A stretch of 18,012 nucleotides of DNA. Origin: an uncultured Alistipes sp. Lineage in GTDB: Bacteria; Bacteroidota; Bacteroidia; Bacteroidales; Rikenellaceae. The stretch covers positions 1-18,012 of the forward strand of contig CAKVKI010000022.1 of the NCBI GenBank assembly GCA_934754975.1, given 5' to 3'. Under the pieces are notes generated by a model that had not been told where the DNA came from, made no database searches, and was given only the letters and a program-made list of their open reading frames with translations. A program made the translations under genes and the position numbers. This document shows, piece after piece, positions 1-7,022 of the stretch; within the stretch, counting starts at the first letter, position 1, and each line of letters starts with the position of its first letter.

Positions 1-1342
1 CGTCGATCACCGACACGTCGAGGTCGCCGTACATGGTCATGGCCAGCGTGCGGGGGATCGGCGTGGCGGTCATCACCAGGATATGGGGCGGCTGTTCGTT
101 CTTGGTCCAGAGCCGGGCGCGCTGCTCCACGCCGAAGCGGTGCTGTTCGTCGATCACCACGAATCCGAGGTTGGCGAACTGCACCCGGTCTTCGATCAGG
201 GCGTGCGTGCCGAGCAGGATATCCACGTCGCCCGATGCGATCCCTTCGAGCGCCAGCCTGCGCTCTTTGGCTTTCGACGATCCGGTGAGGATGGCCACCT
301 TCACGTCCATGCCTTCGAGCATGCGCGTGATCGTTGCGAAGTGCTGGCGGGCGAGGATTTCGGTCGGGGCCATCATGCAGGCCTGATAGCCGTTGTCCAC
401 GGCCAGCAGCATCGACATCAGCGCCACGAGGGTCTTGCCGCTGCCCACGTCGCCCTGCAGCAGCCGGTTCATCTGGAATCCCGTCACGGTGTCCTGGCGG
501 ATCTCCTTGATGACCCGTTTCTGGGCTCCGGTGAGCGGGAAGGGGAGTTTTTCGGTATAGAAGGTGTTGAAGACCCCGCCGACCTTCATGAACAGAAAGC
601 CGTTGTTCTTCGACAGGCGTTCCGTGCGGCGCGACTGGACGTTGAGCTGGATGCCCAGCAGCTCGTCGAACTTGAGCCGGTACTGCGCCTGTTTGAGCAG
701 TTCGGCCGACTGCGGGAAATGGATGTTGTAATAGGCGTCGCGCAGCGGGATCAATCCGTAACGGGTGCGCACCGCCTCGGGCATGTAGTCCGTGATATGG
801 TCTTTGACCAGCGCCCATGTGTTGCAGATGATCTGGTACATGCCTTTGGCGCCGAGTACGTTCGAGAGCTTCTCGGTCGAAGGGTAGATGCCCTGCATGC
901 CGCTCTCGGCCTTGCGCGAAAGGGCCTGCTCCATGGTCTCCAGTTCGGGGTGCGCCATCGACAGGAGGCCGCGGTAGAACGACGGACGTCCGAAGATGAG
1001 GTATTCGCGCCCGACCTCGACGCGCTTTTCGATCCACTTGACGCCCTGGAACCAGACCAGCTCGGCCGATCCAGTCGGGTCCTGCACATAGGCCGTGAAG
1101 CGTTTTTTACGCCCCGTACCGGCATAGGCCACACCCGTTATGCGGGCGCGGAACTGCAGGAGCGTGGGCGCGTCTTCCGTGATTTCGGCGATGCGGTAGA
1201 TTTTCGTGCGGTCGATATAACGGAACGGATAGTGGCTCAGCATGTCGCCCAGCGTGCGGATGCCCAGCTCCTTGTCCAGAAGCTGGGCGCGGGCTTCGCC
1301 GACGCCGCCTACATATTTTATCTCGTTGTCCAGATACTCCAC
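1..1342 (-). CDS. recG: ATP-dependent DNA helicase RecG (partial, C-terminus outside window)
   Basis: RecG remodels stalled replication forks and branch-migrates Holliday junctions in the cytoplasm. About 447 codons are visible, roughly two thirds of the usual length of about 700; the missing part holds the later helicase motifs. The N-terminus shows the RecG wedge-type opening (KYVGGVGEARAQLL) and an OB-like region. The helicase part shows Walker A GDVGSGKT near residue 296, motif II DEQH near 397 and the TATPIPRTL motif near 425. I chose the GTG at 1342-1340 because it precedes the conserved GVG segment and no ATG or TTG occurs upstream before the in-frame stop at 1375-1373. A TATATTTG box lies only 4 bases before this GTG, so a transcript made there would be nearly leaderless. 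The gene lies 45 bases after the beta-lactamase gene on the same strand and may also be read from it. The identity is very secure. Confidence 0.97.
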   Translation of the reverse strand, partial: MEYLDNEIKYVGGVGEARAQLLDKELGIRTLGDMLSHYPFRYIDRTKIYRIAEITEDAPTLLQFRARITGVAYAGTGRKKRFTAYVQDPTGSAELVWFQGVKWIEKRVEVGREYLIFGRPSFYRGLLSMAHPELETMEQALSRKAESGMQGIYPSTEKLSNVLGAKGMYQIICNTWALVKDHITDYMPEAVRTRYGLIPLRDAYYNIHFPQSAELLKQAQYRLKFDELLGIQLNVQSRRTERLSKNNGFLFMKVGGVFNTFYTEKLPFPLTGAQKRVIKEIRQDTVTGFQMNRLLQGDVGSGKTLVALMSMLLAVDNGYQACMMAPTEILARQHFATITRMLEGMDVKVAILTGSSKAKERRLALEGIASGDVDILLGTHALIEDRVQFANLGFVVIDEQHRFGVEQRARLWTKNEQPPHILVMTATPIPRTLAMTMYGDLDVSVID

Positions 1343-1387
1343 ACGACAAATATACGAAAAAACGAATAATCCCTACCGTGTGTACCG

Positions 1388-2152
1388 CTATTCCTTTCGC
1401 CGATTGTCCGCCGGAGATGTTTCGGACAGCAGCGCTTGGGTATGGCGGATCAGTTCCGGTCCGCCGGGGGCGCCGTGTCCCGGCACGACGATCCGTGCAT
1501 CGGGAAACCGTACGAGCAGGCTGTCGAGCGTCGCGGGCCACGCTGACGGCACTGCGTCCGAGAGGTTGCCCGCGTTCTGCGCCGCCATCTCCTTGACCAT
1601 GCATCCCGCGAAAAGCAGTTTTTCCGACGGAATCCAGACGGCGATGTTGTCCTCGCTGTGGCCGCCGCCGAAGTAATAGCAGCAAATCTCCGTGCCGTGC
1701 AGGTCGAGCCGCAGCGAGTCGCCGAATCCGGTGTCGGGAACGGGCTTGCCCTCCCTTTGCGCGATGCTGCGGGTGAGGTGGTGGGCATAGGACTTCACGC
1801 CCAGCGTTTTCAGATACCCTAGCCCGCCCATGCAGTCGCTGTGCCAGTGGTTGGGCACGAACGTCGTGACGCGGGCGCGGAGCTTTTCGGCCGCCCAGTC
1901 GGTCAGCGTTTTGGTCTGCGCATCGTCGACGGGCGTATCGAGCAGCACGGCTTCGCCCTCGCGTACGATCAGAACGCCGTTCGACGGCACGGGACCGTAG
2001 CCTTCGATTTCGGCGACGGCCGTGTAAAGATAAATGCCTTCGGCAAGACGTTCGGCGGTTATGTCGTTTCCGATGTCGATATGTCGGGGCGTGCAGGCCG
2101 CTGCCGTCGCTGCGAGCAGCAGTGCAAAGAGGAAAGGTCGGAGTCCGGGCAT
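1388..2152 (-). CDS. Subclass B1 metallo-beta-lactamase, CcrA/CfiA-like, predicted lipoprotein
   Basis: A zinc beta-lactamase of 254 residues, close to the length of CcrA/CfiA of Bacteroides fragilis (about 249). Enzymes of this subclass hydrolyse penicillins, cephalosporins and carbapenems in the periplasm. All expected B1 zinc ligands are visible: H102, H104 and D106 in NHWHSDCMGG, H165 in GGGHSEDN, C184 in FAGCMVK and H226 in VPGHG. The substrate-carboxylate lysine (K187) and the NLSDA asparagine (N196) are also present. Long stretches resemble CcrA from memory (VPSNG, LLDTP, FPDAR). The signal peptide ends in a lipobox (TAAAC, C20), which predicts a membrane-anchored enzyme as in NDM-1. 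It lies 93 bases after the small lipoprotein gene and 45 bases before recG. An imperfect promoter box (TATCTTTA on the minus strand, 2183-2176) precedes the start. Family assignment is strong; hydrolysis of particular drugs is inferred. Confidence 0.93.
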   Translation of the reverse strand: MPGLRPFLFALLLAATAAACTPRHIDIGNDITAERLAEGIYLYTAVAEIEGYGPVPSNGVLIVREGEAVLLDTPVDDAQTKTLTDWAAEKLRARVTTFVPNHWHSDCMGGLGYLKTLGVKSYAHHLTRSIAQREGKPVPDTGFGDSLRLDLHGTEICCYYFGGGHSEDNIAVWIPSEKLLFAGCMVKEMAAQNAGNLSDAVPSAWPATLDSLLVRFPDARIVVPGHGAPGGPELIRHTQALLSETSPADNRRKE

Positions 2153-2175
2153 AATGATGAGTTGTATTTTGGCCG

Positions 2176-2183
2176 TAAAGATA
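2176..2183 (-). promoter_or_regulatory. Imperfect -7 box upstream of the metallo-beta-lactamase gene
   Basis: The minus strand reads TATCTTTA, seven of eight positions of the Bacteroidota -7 element TAnnTTTG, 23 bases before the ATG. No TTTG element stands at the expected distance upstream. It may be a weak promoter, or the gene may depend on read-through from the lipoprotein gene. Confidence 0.35.
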
Positions 2184-2245
2184 CTATTTCCGGCGCTGTT
2201 TCGGCAGGCCGGGAATAAATAGAACGGTTTTGACCGGAATACGGC

Positions 2246-2671
2246 CTATTTCTCCTCTTCCAGCGTGACGTCGACGCCGGTGCGGGCGAACCCGCCCCGG
2301 TACCAGCCGTCGCCCTTTTCCGTGCGGTCGGCTTCGGTGAACGTCACCTCGACGCTCTTTTCGGCGAACTGGCCGCCGTTTTCAGGGCCGTCGGTGTCGG
2401 TGAAAACGAGCTGTGTTTCGGGCGAAAATTCCACGGTCGAAATGTCGTAACTGCCGTCGGACGAAGTGCGCACCTCTTTGCTCTCGTTTCCGTCGCTCCG
2501 GACCTGGATTCCGGGGATGGGGGTGCCGCTTTTGTCGGTTACTTTTCCTTGAACGCGGGTGTCGGCGCGCGGCGTGCCGTACATGTCCACCGGTTTTTTG
2601 CAGGCGGCGGATGCAAAGCCCAACAATGCCAACAGGAAGTAGGACAGACGTTTTTTGAGACTGGTTTTCAT
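2246..2671 (-). CDS. Small lipoprotein of the radical-SAM-associated putative lipoprotein type
   Basis: A 141-residue predicted lipoprotein. The open frame extends upstream to 2725, but I place the start at ATG 2671-2669 because that gives a normal signal peptide (MKTSLKKRLSYFLLALLGF) ending at C24 (SAAC), and because the promoter boxes lie just upstream. The mature part carries a carboxypeptidase-regulatory-like beta domain (VQGKVTDKSGTPIPGIQV, about residues 40-75). Its tail pattern (FTDTDGPENGGQF, GDGWYRGGF, DVTLEEEK) is the one I recall from Bacteroidota proteins named radical SAM-associated putative lipoprotein. No radical SAM gene is visible here, so it looks like an orphan member. It is first in a minus-strand run with the beta-lactamase and recG and is divergent from ispG. 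Its molecular function is unknown. Confidence 0.8.
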   Translation of the reverse strand: MKTSLKKRLSYFLLALLGFASAACKKPVDMYGTPRADTRVQGKVTDKSGTPIPGIQVRSDGNESKEVRTSSDGSYDISTVEFSPETQLVFTDTDGPENGGQFAEKSVEVTFTEADRTEKGDGWYRGGFARTGVDVTLEEEK

Positions 2672-2695
2672 GGTGCGCAGGATTAGGGATCCTCC

Positions 2696-2726
2696 GAAAT
2701 ATAGCGAATTATTCGCAGTTCGCAAA
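2696..2726 (-). promoter_or_regulatory. Promoter of the small lipoprotein gene
   Basis: On the minus strand, TTTG (2726-2723) is followed after 19 bases by TATATTTC (2703-2696), which matches TAnnTTTG except for the last base. The start codon is 24 bases further on. The region overlaps the divergent ispG promoter. Confidence 0.55.
2704..2716. promoter_or_regulatory. Perfect 6-1-6 palindrome between divergent promoters
   Basis: GCGAAT-T-ATTCGC is a perfect inverted repeat. It lies in the spacer of the leftward lipoprotein promoter and covers the expected -33 position of the rightward ispG promoter. The placement fits an operator that a dimeric regulator could use on both genes. No regulator is identified. 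Confidence 0.4.
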
Positions 2727-2743
2727 ATTGTGTGTTATCTTTG
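2712..2743 (+). promoter_or_regulatory. Promoter of the ispG operon
   Basis: TATCTTTG (2736-2743) is a perfect match to the Bacteroidota -7 element. TTCG at 2712-2715, 20 bases upstream, matches three of four positions of the -33 element. It would give a leader of about 180 bases before the ispG ATG, which is long for a housekeeping gene. Confidence 0.6.
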
Positions 2744-2833
2744 CCGAAGATAAACTCCGGCTTAGACAGGCGGCGTCTCGGCATAGCCGATTTTCGGCTC
2801 TGCGCTCGACTTGCACTGTCTTTGTCAAAGATA
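2736..2833. repeat. Structured leader segment bounded by inverted TATCTTTG boxes
   Basis: The segment starts with TATCTTTG (2736-2743) and ends with its reverse complement CAAAGATA (2826-2833). Inside are two hairpins that share one arm and exclude each other: TCGGC-ATA-GCCGA (2778-2790) and AGCCGA-TTT-TCGGCT (2785-2799). A third inverted repeat, TCTTTG-T-CAAAGA, lies at 2819-2831. No convincing peptide is encoded. It may be a dispersed intergenic repeat or a regulatory leader of ispG; the sequence alone does not decide. Confidence 0.4.
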
Positions 2834-2927
2834 TTTTCGCACGGACAGGCCGTGTCCCGGCGGTATTCGGAGAAATCCGATGCTGCGACGGGGCGGCGAT
2901 GTCTTTGCGTTGCAAGCGTGAACGATT

Positions 2928-4409
2928 ATGAATCTTTCGGAATACAGCCGCCGTCCGAGCGGCGAAGTGCGCATCGGACGGGTGGTGATCGGCGGCGGGC
3001 GGCCTGTCGCCGTGCAGTCGATGACCAATACCGACACCAACGATACCGAGGCCAGCGCGGCCCAGATCGAGCGGATCGACCGTGCGGGCGGCGGGATCGT
3101 GCGTCTCACGGCGCAGGGCCGCCGCGAGGGCGAGAACCTCGCAAACATTGTACGGAGAGTGCGAGAGGACGGTTTCGACACGGCGATCGTCGCCGACATC
3201 CACTTCGTGCCGGAGGTCGCCGCCATCGCCGCGAAATATGTGGATAAGGTGCGTATCAATCCGGGCAATTACCGTACGGACCGCGGCGAGCTGGAGGCCC
3301 TGATCGCCCAATGCCGCGAGCGGGGCGTCGCGCTGCGCATCGGCGTCAATCACGGGTCGCTCTCGAAGCGCGTCTTCGACCGCTGGGGCGATACGCCGCA
3401 GGGCATGGTCGTCTCGGCGATGGAGTTTCTGCGGGTCTGCAAGGCGCAGGGATTCGATCAGGTCGCCGTGTCGATGAAGTCGAGCAACACGCGGGTCATG
3501 GTCGCCGCCTACCGTCTCTTGGTCGAAGCGATGGACGCCGAAGAGATGCACTATCCGATTCACCTGGGCGTTACCGAAGCCGGAAACGGCATCGAAGGGC
3601 GCATCAAGAGCGCCGTGGGCATCGGGGCGCTGATGGCCGACGGCATCGGCGATACGATCCGCGTCTCGCTGACCGAAGCGCCCGAAAACGAAATACCCGT
3701 CGCCGAACTGCTGGTGAAGCATTTCGCCCGGCGGCCGGGCAAATTCCCCGTACTGCATCCCGAACGCTATTCGCCGACCGAATACCGCCGCCGTACGAAC
3801 GTCGCGGTGCCGGTCGTCCACACCGAACCGCTGGAGGGCTTTTGCGTGATCGAAGCCGTGTCGGAGAATCCGACGGCCGAACTGCGGGCCGCGATCCTGA
3901 ACCTCGACACGCCCCGGCCCGTCGTGGTCAAACGCCGTTACGAGGAGACTTCGCCGGAGACGCTGGCCGTCAAGGCCGCCGCCGACCTGGGCGTGCTGTT
4001 TCTCGACGGATTGGCCGACGGCATCTGGATCGACGCGCCGGGTTTCGCGCAGGAGGAGATACGCAATATCGAACTGATGATCCTGCAGGCCGCGCGCGTG
4101 CGCTTCTCGCACACCGAATATATCGCCTGCCCGAGCTGCGGCCGCACGCTTTACGACATCGAGAAGACCCTCGCCGCCGTCAAGTCGCGCACGTCGCACC
4201 TGAAAAACTTCAAGATCGGCGTCATGGGCTGCATCGTCAACGGTCCCGGCGAGATGGCTGACGCCGATTACGGCTATGTGGGCGCCGCTCCGGGGCGCAT
4301 CACGCTTTACAAAGGCCGCACGGTCGTCGAACGCAACATTCCGCAGGAGGAGGCCCTCGACCGTCTTGTCGAACTTATCCGGGCCAACGGCGACTGGGTG
4401 GAGCCATGA
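2928..4409 (+). CDS. ispG: 4-hydroxy-3-methylbut-2-enyl-diphosphate synthase (IspG/GcpE)
   Basis: IspG carries out the penultimate step of the MEP isoprenoid pathway, converting 2-C-methyl-D-erythritol 2,4-cyclodiphosphate to HMBPP with a [4Fe-4S] cluster. The N-terminus (GEVRIGRVVIGGGRPVAVQSMTNTDT read in sections) and the barrel segments IHFVPEVA, VRINPGN, ALRIGVNHGSL and PIHLGVTEAG are typical. The cluster ligands appear as CPSC near residue 402, C near 435 in MGCIVNGPGE, and E near 442. At 493 residues it is longer than the E. coli type (372) and shorter than the three-domain form of Chlamydia or plants (about 600 or more). An insert of roughly 130 residues lies between the barrel and the cluster domain. 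The ATG at 2928 fits the conserved N-terminus. The stop overlaps the next start (ATGA). Confidence 0.96.
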   Translation: MNLSEYSRRPSGEVRIGRVVIGGGRPVAVQSMTNTDTNDTEASAAQIERIDRAGGGIVRLTAQGRREGENLANIVRRVREDGFDTAIVADIHFVPEVAAIAAKYVDKVRINPGNYRTDRGELEALIAQCRERGVALRIGVNHGSLSKRVFDRWGDTPQGMVVSAMEFLRVCKAQGFDQVAVSMKSSNTRVMVAAYRLLVEAMDAEEMHYPIHLGVTEAGNGIEGRIKSAVGIGALMADGIGDTIRVSLTEAPENEIPVAELLVKHFARRPGKFPVLHPERYSPTEYRRRTNVAVPVVHTEPLEGFCVIEAVSENPTAELRAAILNLDTPRPVVVKRRYEETSPETLAVKAAADLGVLFLDGLADGIWIDAPGFAQEEIRNIELMILQAARVRFSHTEYIACPSCGRTLYDIEKTLAAVKSRTSHLKNFKIGVMGCIVNGPGEMADADYGYVGAAPGRITLYKGRTVVERNIPQEEALDRLVELIRANGDWVEP

Positions 4410-5008
4410 CCATTCTGCCTTTAGCATACCTGCCCTCGGTCGAATACTTCGCGCACCTGCTGCGCGGAGGGTGCGTCGTCGATCTGGGCGAACACTTCGT
4501 GAAGCGTTCGGAGCGCAACCGCGCCCGGATTCTCGCCACCGACGGCGTGATGGAACTGACGGTGCATGTGCGCAATGCCAACCGTCCCCGCCAGCCGGTG
4601 CGCGACGTGCGGATCGACTATTCGAAACGCTGGCAGCACCAGCATTGGGGTGCGCTGACCGCTTCGTACAAGGGATCGCCCTATTTCGATTTTTACGCCG
4701 AATATTTCGAACCTTTCTACCGCCGGGAGTACGGATTCCTGGCCGATTACAACCGCAGTCTGCTCGAACTGCTCTGTGCGCTGGCGCATGTCCCGGTGCC
4801 GGACTTTTCCGAGAGCTATGTCGATGCCGCCGCCGGGGACCTCGACCTGCGTCCCAAGCGCAAAAAAGAGGGTCCGGCGTTTATCGCCGAACCCTATGTG
4901 CAGGTCTTTTCCGACCGCATGCCTTTCCAGCCTAATTTGTCGGCTGCGGACTTGCTGTTCGCCGAAGGACCGGCTGCCGTTTCGGTTTTAGCACGTTGCC
5001 TACTCTGA
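4406..5008 (+). CDS. WbqC-family protein
   Basis: A 200-residue protein resembling the WbqC-like family, whose founding member lies in an O-antigen locus and whose biochemical role is not established. Supporting motifs are the opening LPLAYLPSVEYFAHLL, the SERNRARIL segment, and the central block DVRIDYSKRWQHQHW, followed by SYKGSPYFDFYAEYFEPFY and a leucine-rich helix. Those aromatic-rich blocks are typical of the family. There is no signal peptide, so it should be cytoplasmic. The start overlaps the ispG stop by four bases (ATGA), which indicates translational coupling in one operon. Its last 77 bases overlap the 3' end of the convergent GH2 gene, so the two messages are complementary there. 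Confidence 0.8.
   Translation: MTILPLAYLPSVEYFAHLLRGGCVVDLGEHFVKRSERNRARILATDGVMELTVHVRNANRPRQPVRDVRIDYSKRWQHQHWGALTASYKGSPYFDFYAEYFEPFYRREYGFLADYNRSLLELLCALAHVPVPDFSESYVDAAAGDLDLRPKRKKEGPAFIAEPYVQVFSDRMPFQPNLSAADLLFAEGPAAVSVLARCLL
4932..5008. other. Tail-to-tail overlap of two coding sequences (77 bp)
   Basis: The WbqC stop (5006-5008, plus) lies inside the GH2 gene and the GH2 stop (4932-4934, minus) lies inside the WbqC gene. Both proteins read sensible C-termini through the overlap. No terminator hairpin is evident between them, so the transcripts should be complementary at their 3' ends. Confidence 0.85.
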
Positions 5009-6962
5009 GCGTTACGCTGTCGCTCTGCGCTCCTGCAAGCACTTTCACCTTTACGATGCCCTGTACGTCCACCGAGTCCGAACGGTACTGACAGGCGGCG
5101 TATTCGGTCATCGCCACGGTATCCGCGCCCACCAGCAGCGTCGGCGCTCCGACCGACGAGTAGACGCTGAAAGCCTGCCGGTCGCGGTCGCGCAGCCTGC
5201 GCCGCTTATCGACGATATGCAGCGTCGGCTCCTGCTTGTTCCACAAAGCCCTGTATAAATAATATGCGTCTTTGCGTTCGCGGCGGTCGATCGTCACCAG
5301 CCCCGCGCCGTTGATGCCGTAGGGACGGCGCGCCGAACCGTAATCGAACATGTTGTTGATCCACGTGCCCCAGAAGAGCGAATCGTTCTGCAGGTTGCGG
5401 GCATATTCCTCGTGGAAGCGTGTCTGATGCTCTTCGGGCATCCAGTTCGACCGGGGCGCGGCCTTGGCCGTGTAGCTCTTGTGTCCGATGAAGCCGCTGC
5501 CTCCGTAGCATACGCCCGAACGGAGATTGGACCAGTTCTTCTGCAGCTGGTTGCGCCATACGGCCACGTCGTCGGTCGAGCCTTTGCGCCAGCCGACGTC
5601 CTGCCGCCAGACGATCAGGTCGGTGATGAAGTTGATGCCGCCGTTCTGGTCGCTGCACGCCACCGTCGGGCGCGAACGGTCCATTCCGTGCGCCGTGTCG
5701 TTGAGCCGGCGCAGGTAGGGCGTCACGTCGTCGCCGCGCATCCAGAGCCGCGAGAAAATGCCCCACATCATTACCGAAGGGTGGTTGTAATTCTGGGCGA
5801 TGATCTCCTGCAGCTGCTGTATTCCGTTCTGCTCGAACTGCGGCGTGGCGAAATAGGCCACGTCTCCCAGGAACGAGGAGCGGTGCAGCGGAACATCGAC
5901 CCAAACCAGCAGCCCCTGTTCGTCGCAGCGGTCGTAGAGGTACTGCGCATGCGGCATGACGGCCGAACGCAGGGCGTTGGCCCCCAGGTCGCGGATCTGC
6001 TGCAGGTCGGCGTCGTAATCCTGCGGCAGGATCGCGCCGCCCGAAATGGTGTTGTCGTGGTAGAGCGTCACGCCGTGAACCGGAATACGCTCGCCGTTAA
6101 TCGTGAGACCGCCCGTCGTGGTTACCTGGATATTCCGGAATCCCGTGCGTACCGTTACGCTGTCCGTGACGGCGTCGTCGCCGATGCTGGCCGTCACCCG
6201 GTAGAGCGCCGGAGAGACGGGGTTCCACAACTGCGGATTGTCGATCGAGAAAGGTATTACGACGGGTTTCCCGTCGAGACGGGTTTTCTGCCGTTTGGTG
6301 AAGACCTTGCGTCCGTCCGGGGCCGTAATGTCGAGCGTCAGCATGCAGGTGCTTTCGCCTGCCGAAGTGAGGTATATCTCCGCCTCGCCTTCGACCAGCG
6401 CGCTGGTGACCGAATTCTGGCGCACGAGTACTCCCTCCGAACCGAGGTGAAGCGGCGAAACGGCCGTCTTTTCGGTCAGGATCAGCTCCGCTTCGCGGTA
6501 AATGCCGCCGTAAAGGTTCATATCGGTCGATGTGGGCAGTACGTCGTCGCGGCTGTTGTTGCTCACCACGACCAGCAGCGCATTGTCTTCGCCGAAGCGT
6601 ATCTTGTCGGTGATTTCGAAGGTAAAGGCCGTGGAGCCGCCGCGGTGTGCGCCGACATGGTAGCCGTTCACGAAGAGGTCGGCGACGCTCTGCACGCCGT
6701 AGAACTTCACGAACAGCCGTTTCGAAGCCCATTCCGAGGGTACGTACATGTCGTTCTGGTAATTGGCGGTCGTTTCGAGGAAATAGCCGCCGGCTCCGGT
6801 GTCGGTATTCCAGGTGTGGGGCAGGGTTACGTGCCGGGCGTTGTCGCTGCTGTTCTCCGACTTGAAGAAGAAACGCCAGCCTTCGTTCAGCGGAAATATC
6901 TCGCGGGCCTGCGCCGCAGCGCAGAGGGCGAGGAGCAGGAGTGTTGCTATGTATCTTTTCAT
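4932..6962 (-). CDS. Secreted GH2-fold protein, probable pseudoglycosidase
   Basis: A 676-residue protein with a signal peptide (MKRYIATLLLLALCAAAQA) and the glycoside hydrolase family 2 layout: sugar-binding jelly roll (FPLNEGWRFFF, LPHTWN, YGGIYR), Ig-like domain, then a TIM barrel (NYNHPSVMMW, LFWGTWINNMFDYGS, GLVTIDRRERKDAYYLY). The family acid/base sits in a W-x-x-G-N-E motif, but here W400 is followed by GIFSR, giving R405 where Glu is expected. The nucleophile Glu of the SEYG-type motif is replaced by C485 in SGVCYGG. With both catalytic glutamates absent it is probably not an ordinary beta-glycosidase; it may bind glycan. The frame opens at 7007, but a perfect promoter lies inside that extension, so ATG 6962-6960 is the likely start. 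The gene is monocistronic and ends inside the convergent WbqC gene. Confidence 0.9.
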   Translation of the reverse strand: MKRYIATLLLLALCAAAQAREIFPLNEGWRFFFKSENSSDNARHVTLPHTWNTDTGAGGYFLETTANYQNDMYVPSEWASKRLFVKFYGVQSVADLFVNGYHVGAHRGGSTAFTFEITDKIRFGEDNALLVVVSNNSRDDVLPTSTDMNLYGGIYREAELILTEKTAVSPLHLGSEGVLVRQNSVTSALVEGEAEIYLTSAGESTCMLTLDITAPDGRKVFTKRQKTRLDGKPVVIPFSIDNPQLWNPVSPALYRVTASIGDDAVTDSVTVRTGFRNIQVTTTGGLTINGERIPVHGVTLYHDNTISGGAILPQDYDADLQQIRDLGANALRSAVMPHAQYLYDRCDEQGLLVWVDVPLHRSSFLGDVAYFATPQFEQNGIQQLQEIIAQNYNHPSVMMWGIFSRLWMRGDDVTPYLRRLNDTAHGMDRSRPTVACSDQNGGINFITDLIVWRQDVGWRKGSTDDVAVWRNQLQKNWSNLRSGVCYGGSGFIGHKSYTAKAAPRSNWMPEEHQTRFHEEYARNLQNDSLFWGTWINNMFDYGSARRPYGINGAGLVTIDRRERKDAYYLYRALWNKQEPTLHIVDKRRRLRDRDRQAFSVYSSVGAPTLLVGADTVAMTEYAACQYRSDSVDVQGIVKVKVLAGAQSDSVTLRVGNVLKPKRQPVLRRTASPQPTN

Positions 6963-6990
6963 GGTTCCCGAATTATTATGCGTCCGAATG

Positions 6991-7022
6991 CAAAGATAAT
7001 ACAACATCGGCTTAAAATCAAA
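6991..7022 (-). promoter_or_regulatory. Consensus promoter of the GH2-fold gene
   Basis: On the minus strand TTTG (7022-7019) is followed after exactly 20 bases by TATCTTTG (6998-6991). Both elements match the Bacteroidota consensus fully. It implies a leader of about 20-25 bases to ATG 6962 and rules out the upstream ATG at 7007. Confidence 0.85.

Noticed and set aside
83..1369. 428-codon plus-strand open frame opposite recG
   Set aside because: It is antisense to a frame with clear RecG motifs, and its His/Asp/Arg-rich translation has no family likeness. GC-rich coding DNA often leaves such frames open.
2728..2931. 67-codon frame in the ispG leader, considered as a leader peptide
   Set aside because: It starts upstream of the promoter -7 box, so the promoter would not transcribe its start, and the sequence is not peptide-like.
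2709..4427. 572-codon minus-strand open frame opposite ispG
   Set aside because: It is antisense to a strongly supported IspG, with a His/Arg/Asp-rich composition typical of shadow frames.
6963..7007. Upstream start of the GH2-fold gene at ATG 7007
   Set aside because: It would place a consensus promoter inside the coding region; the ATG at 6962 gives a normal signal peptide.
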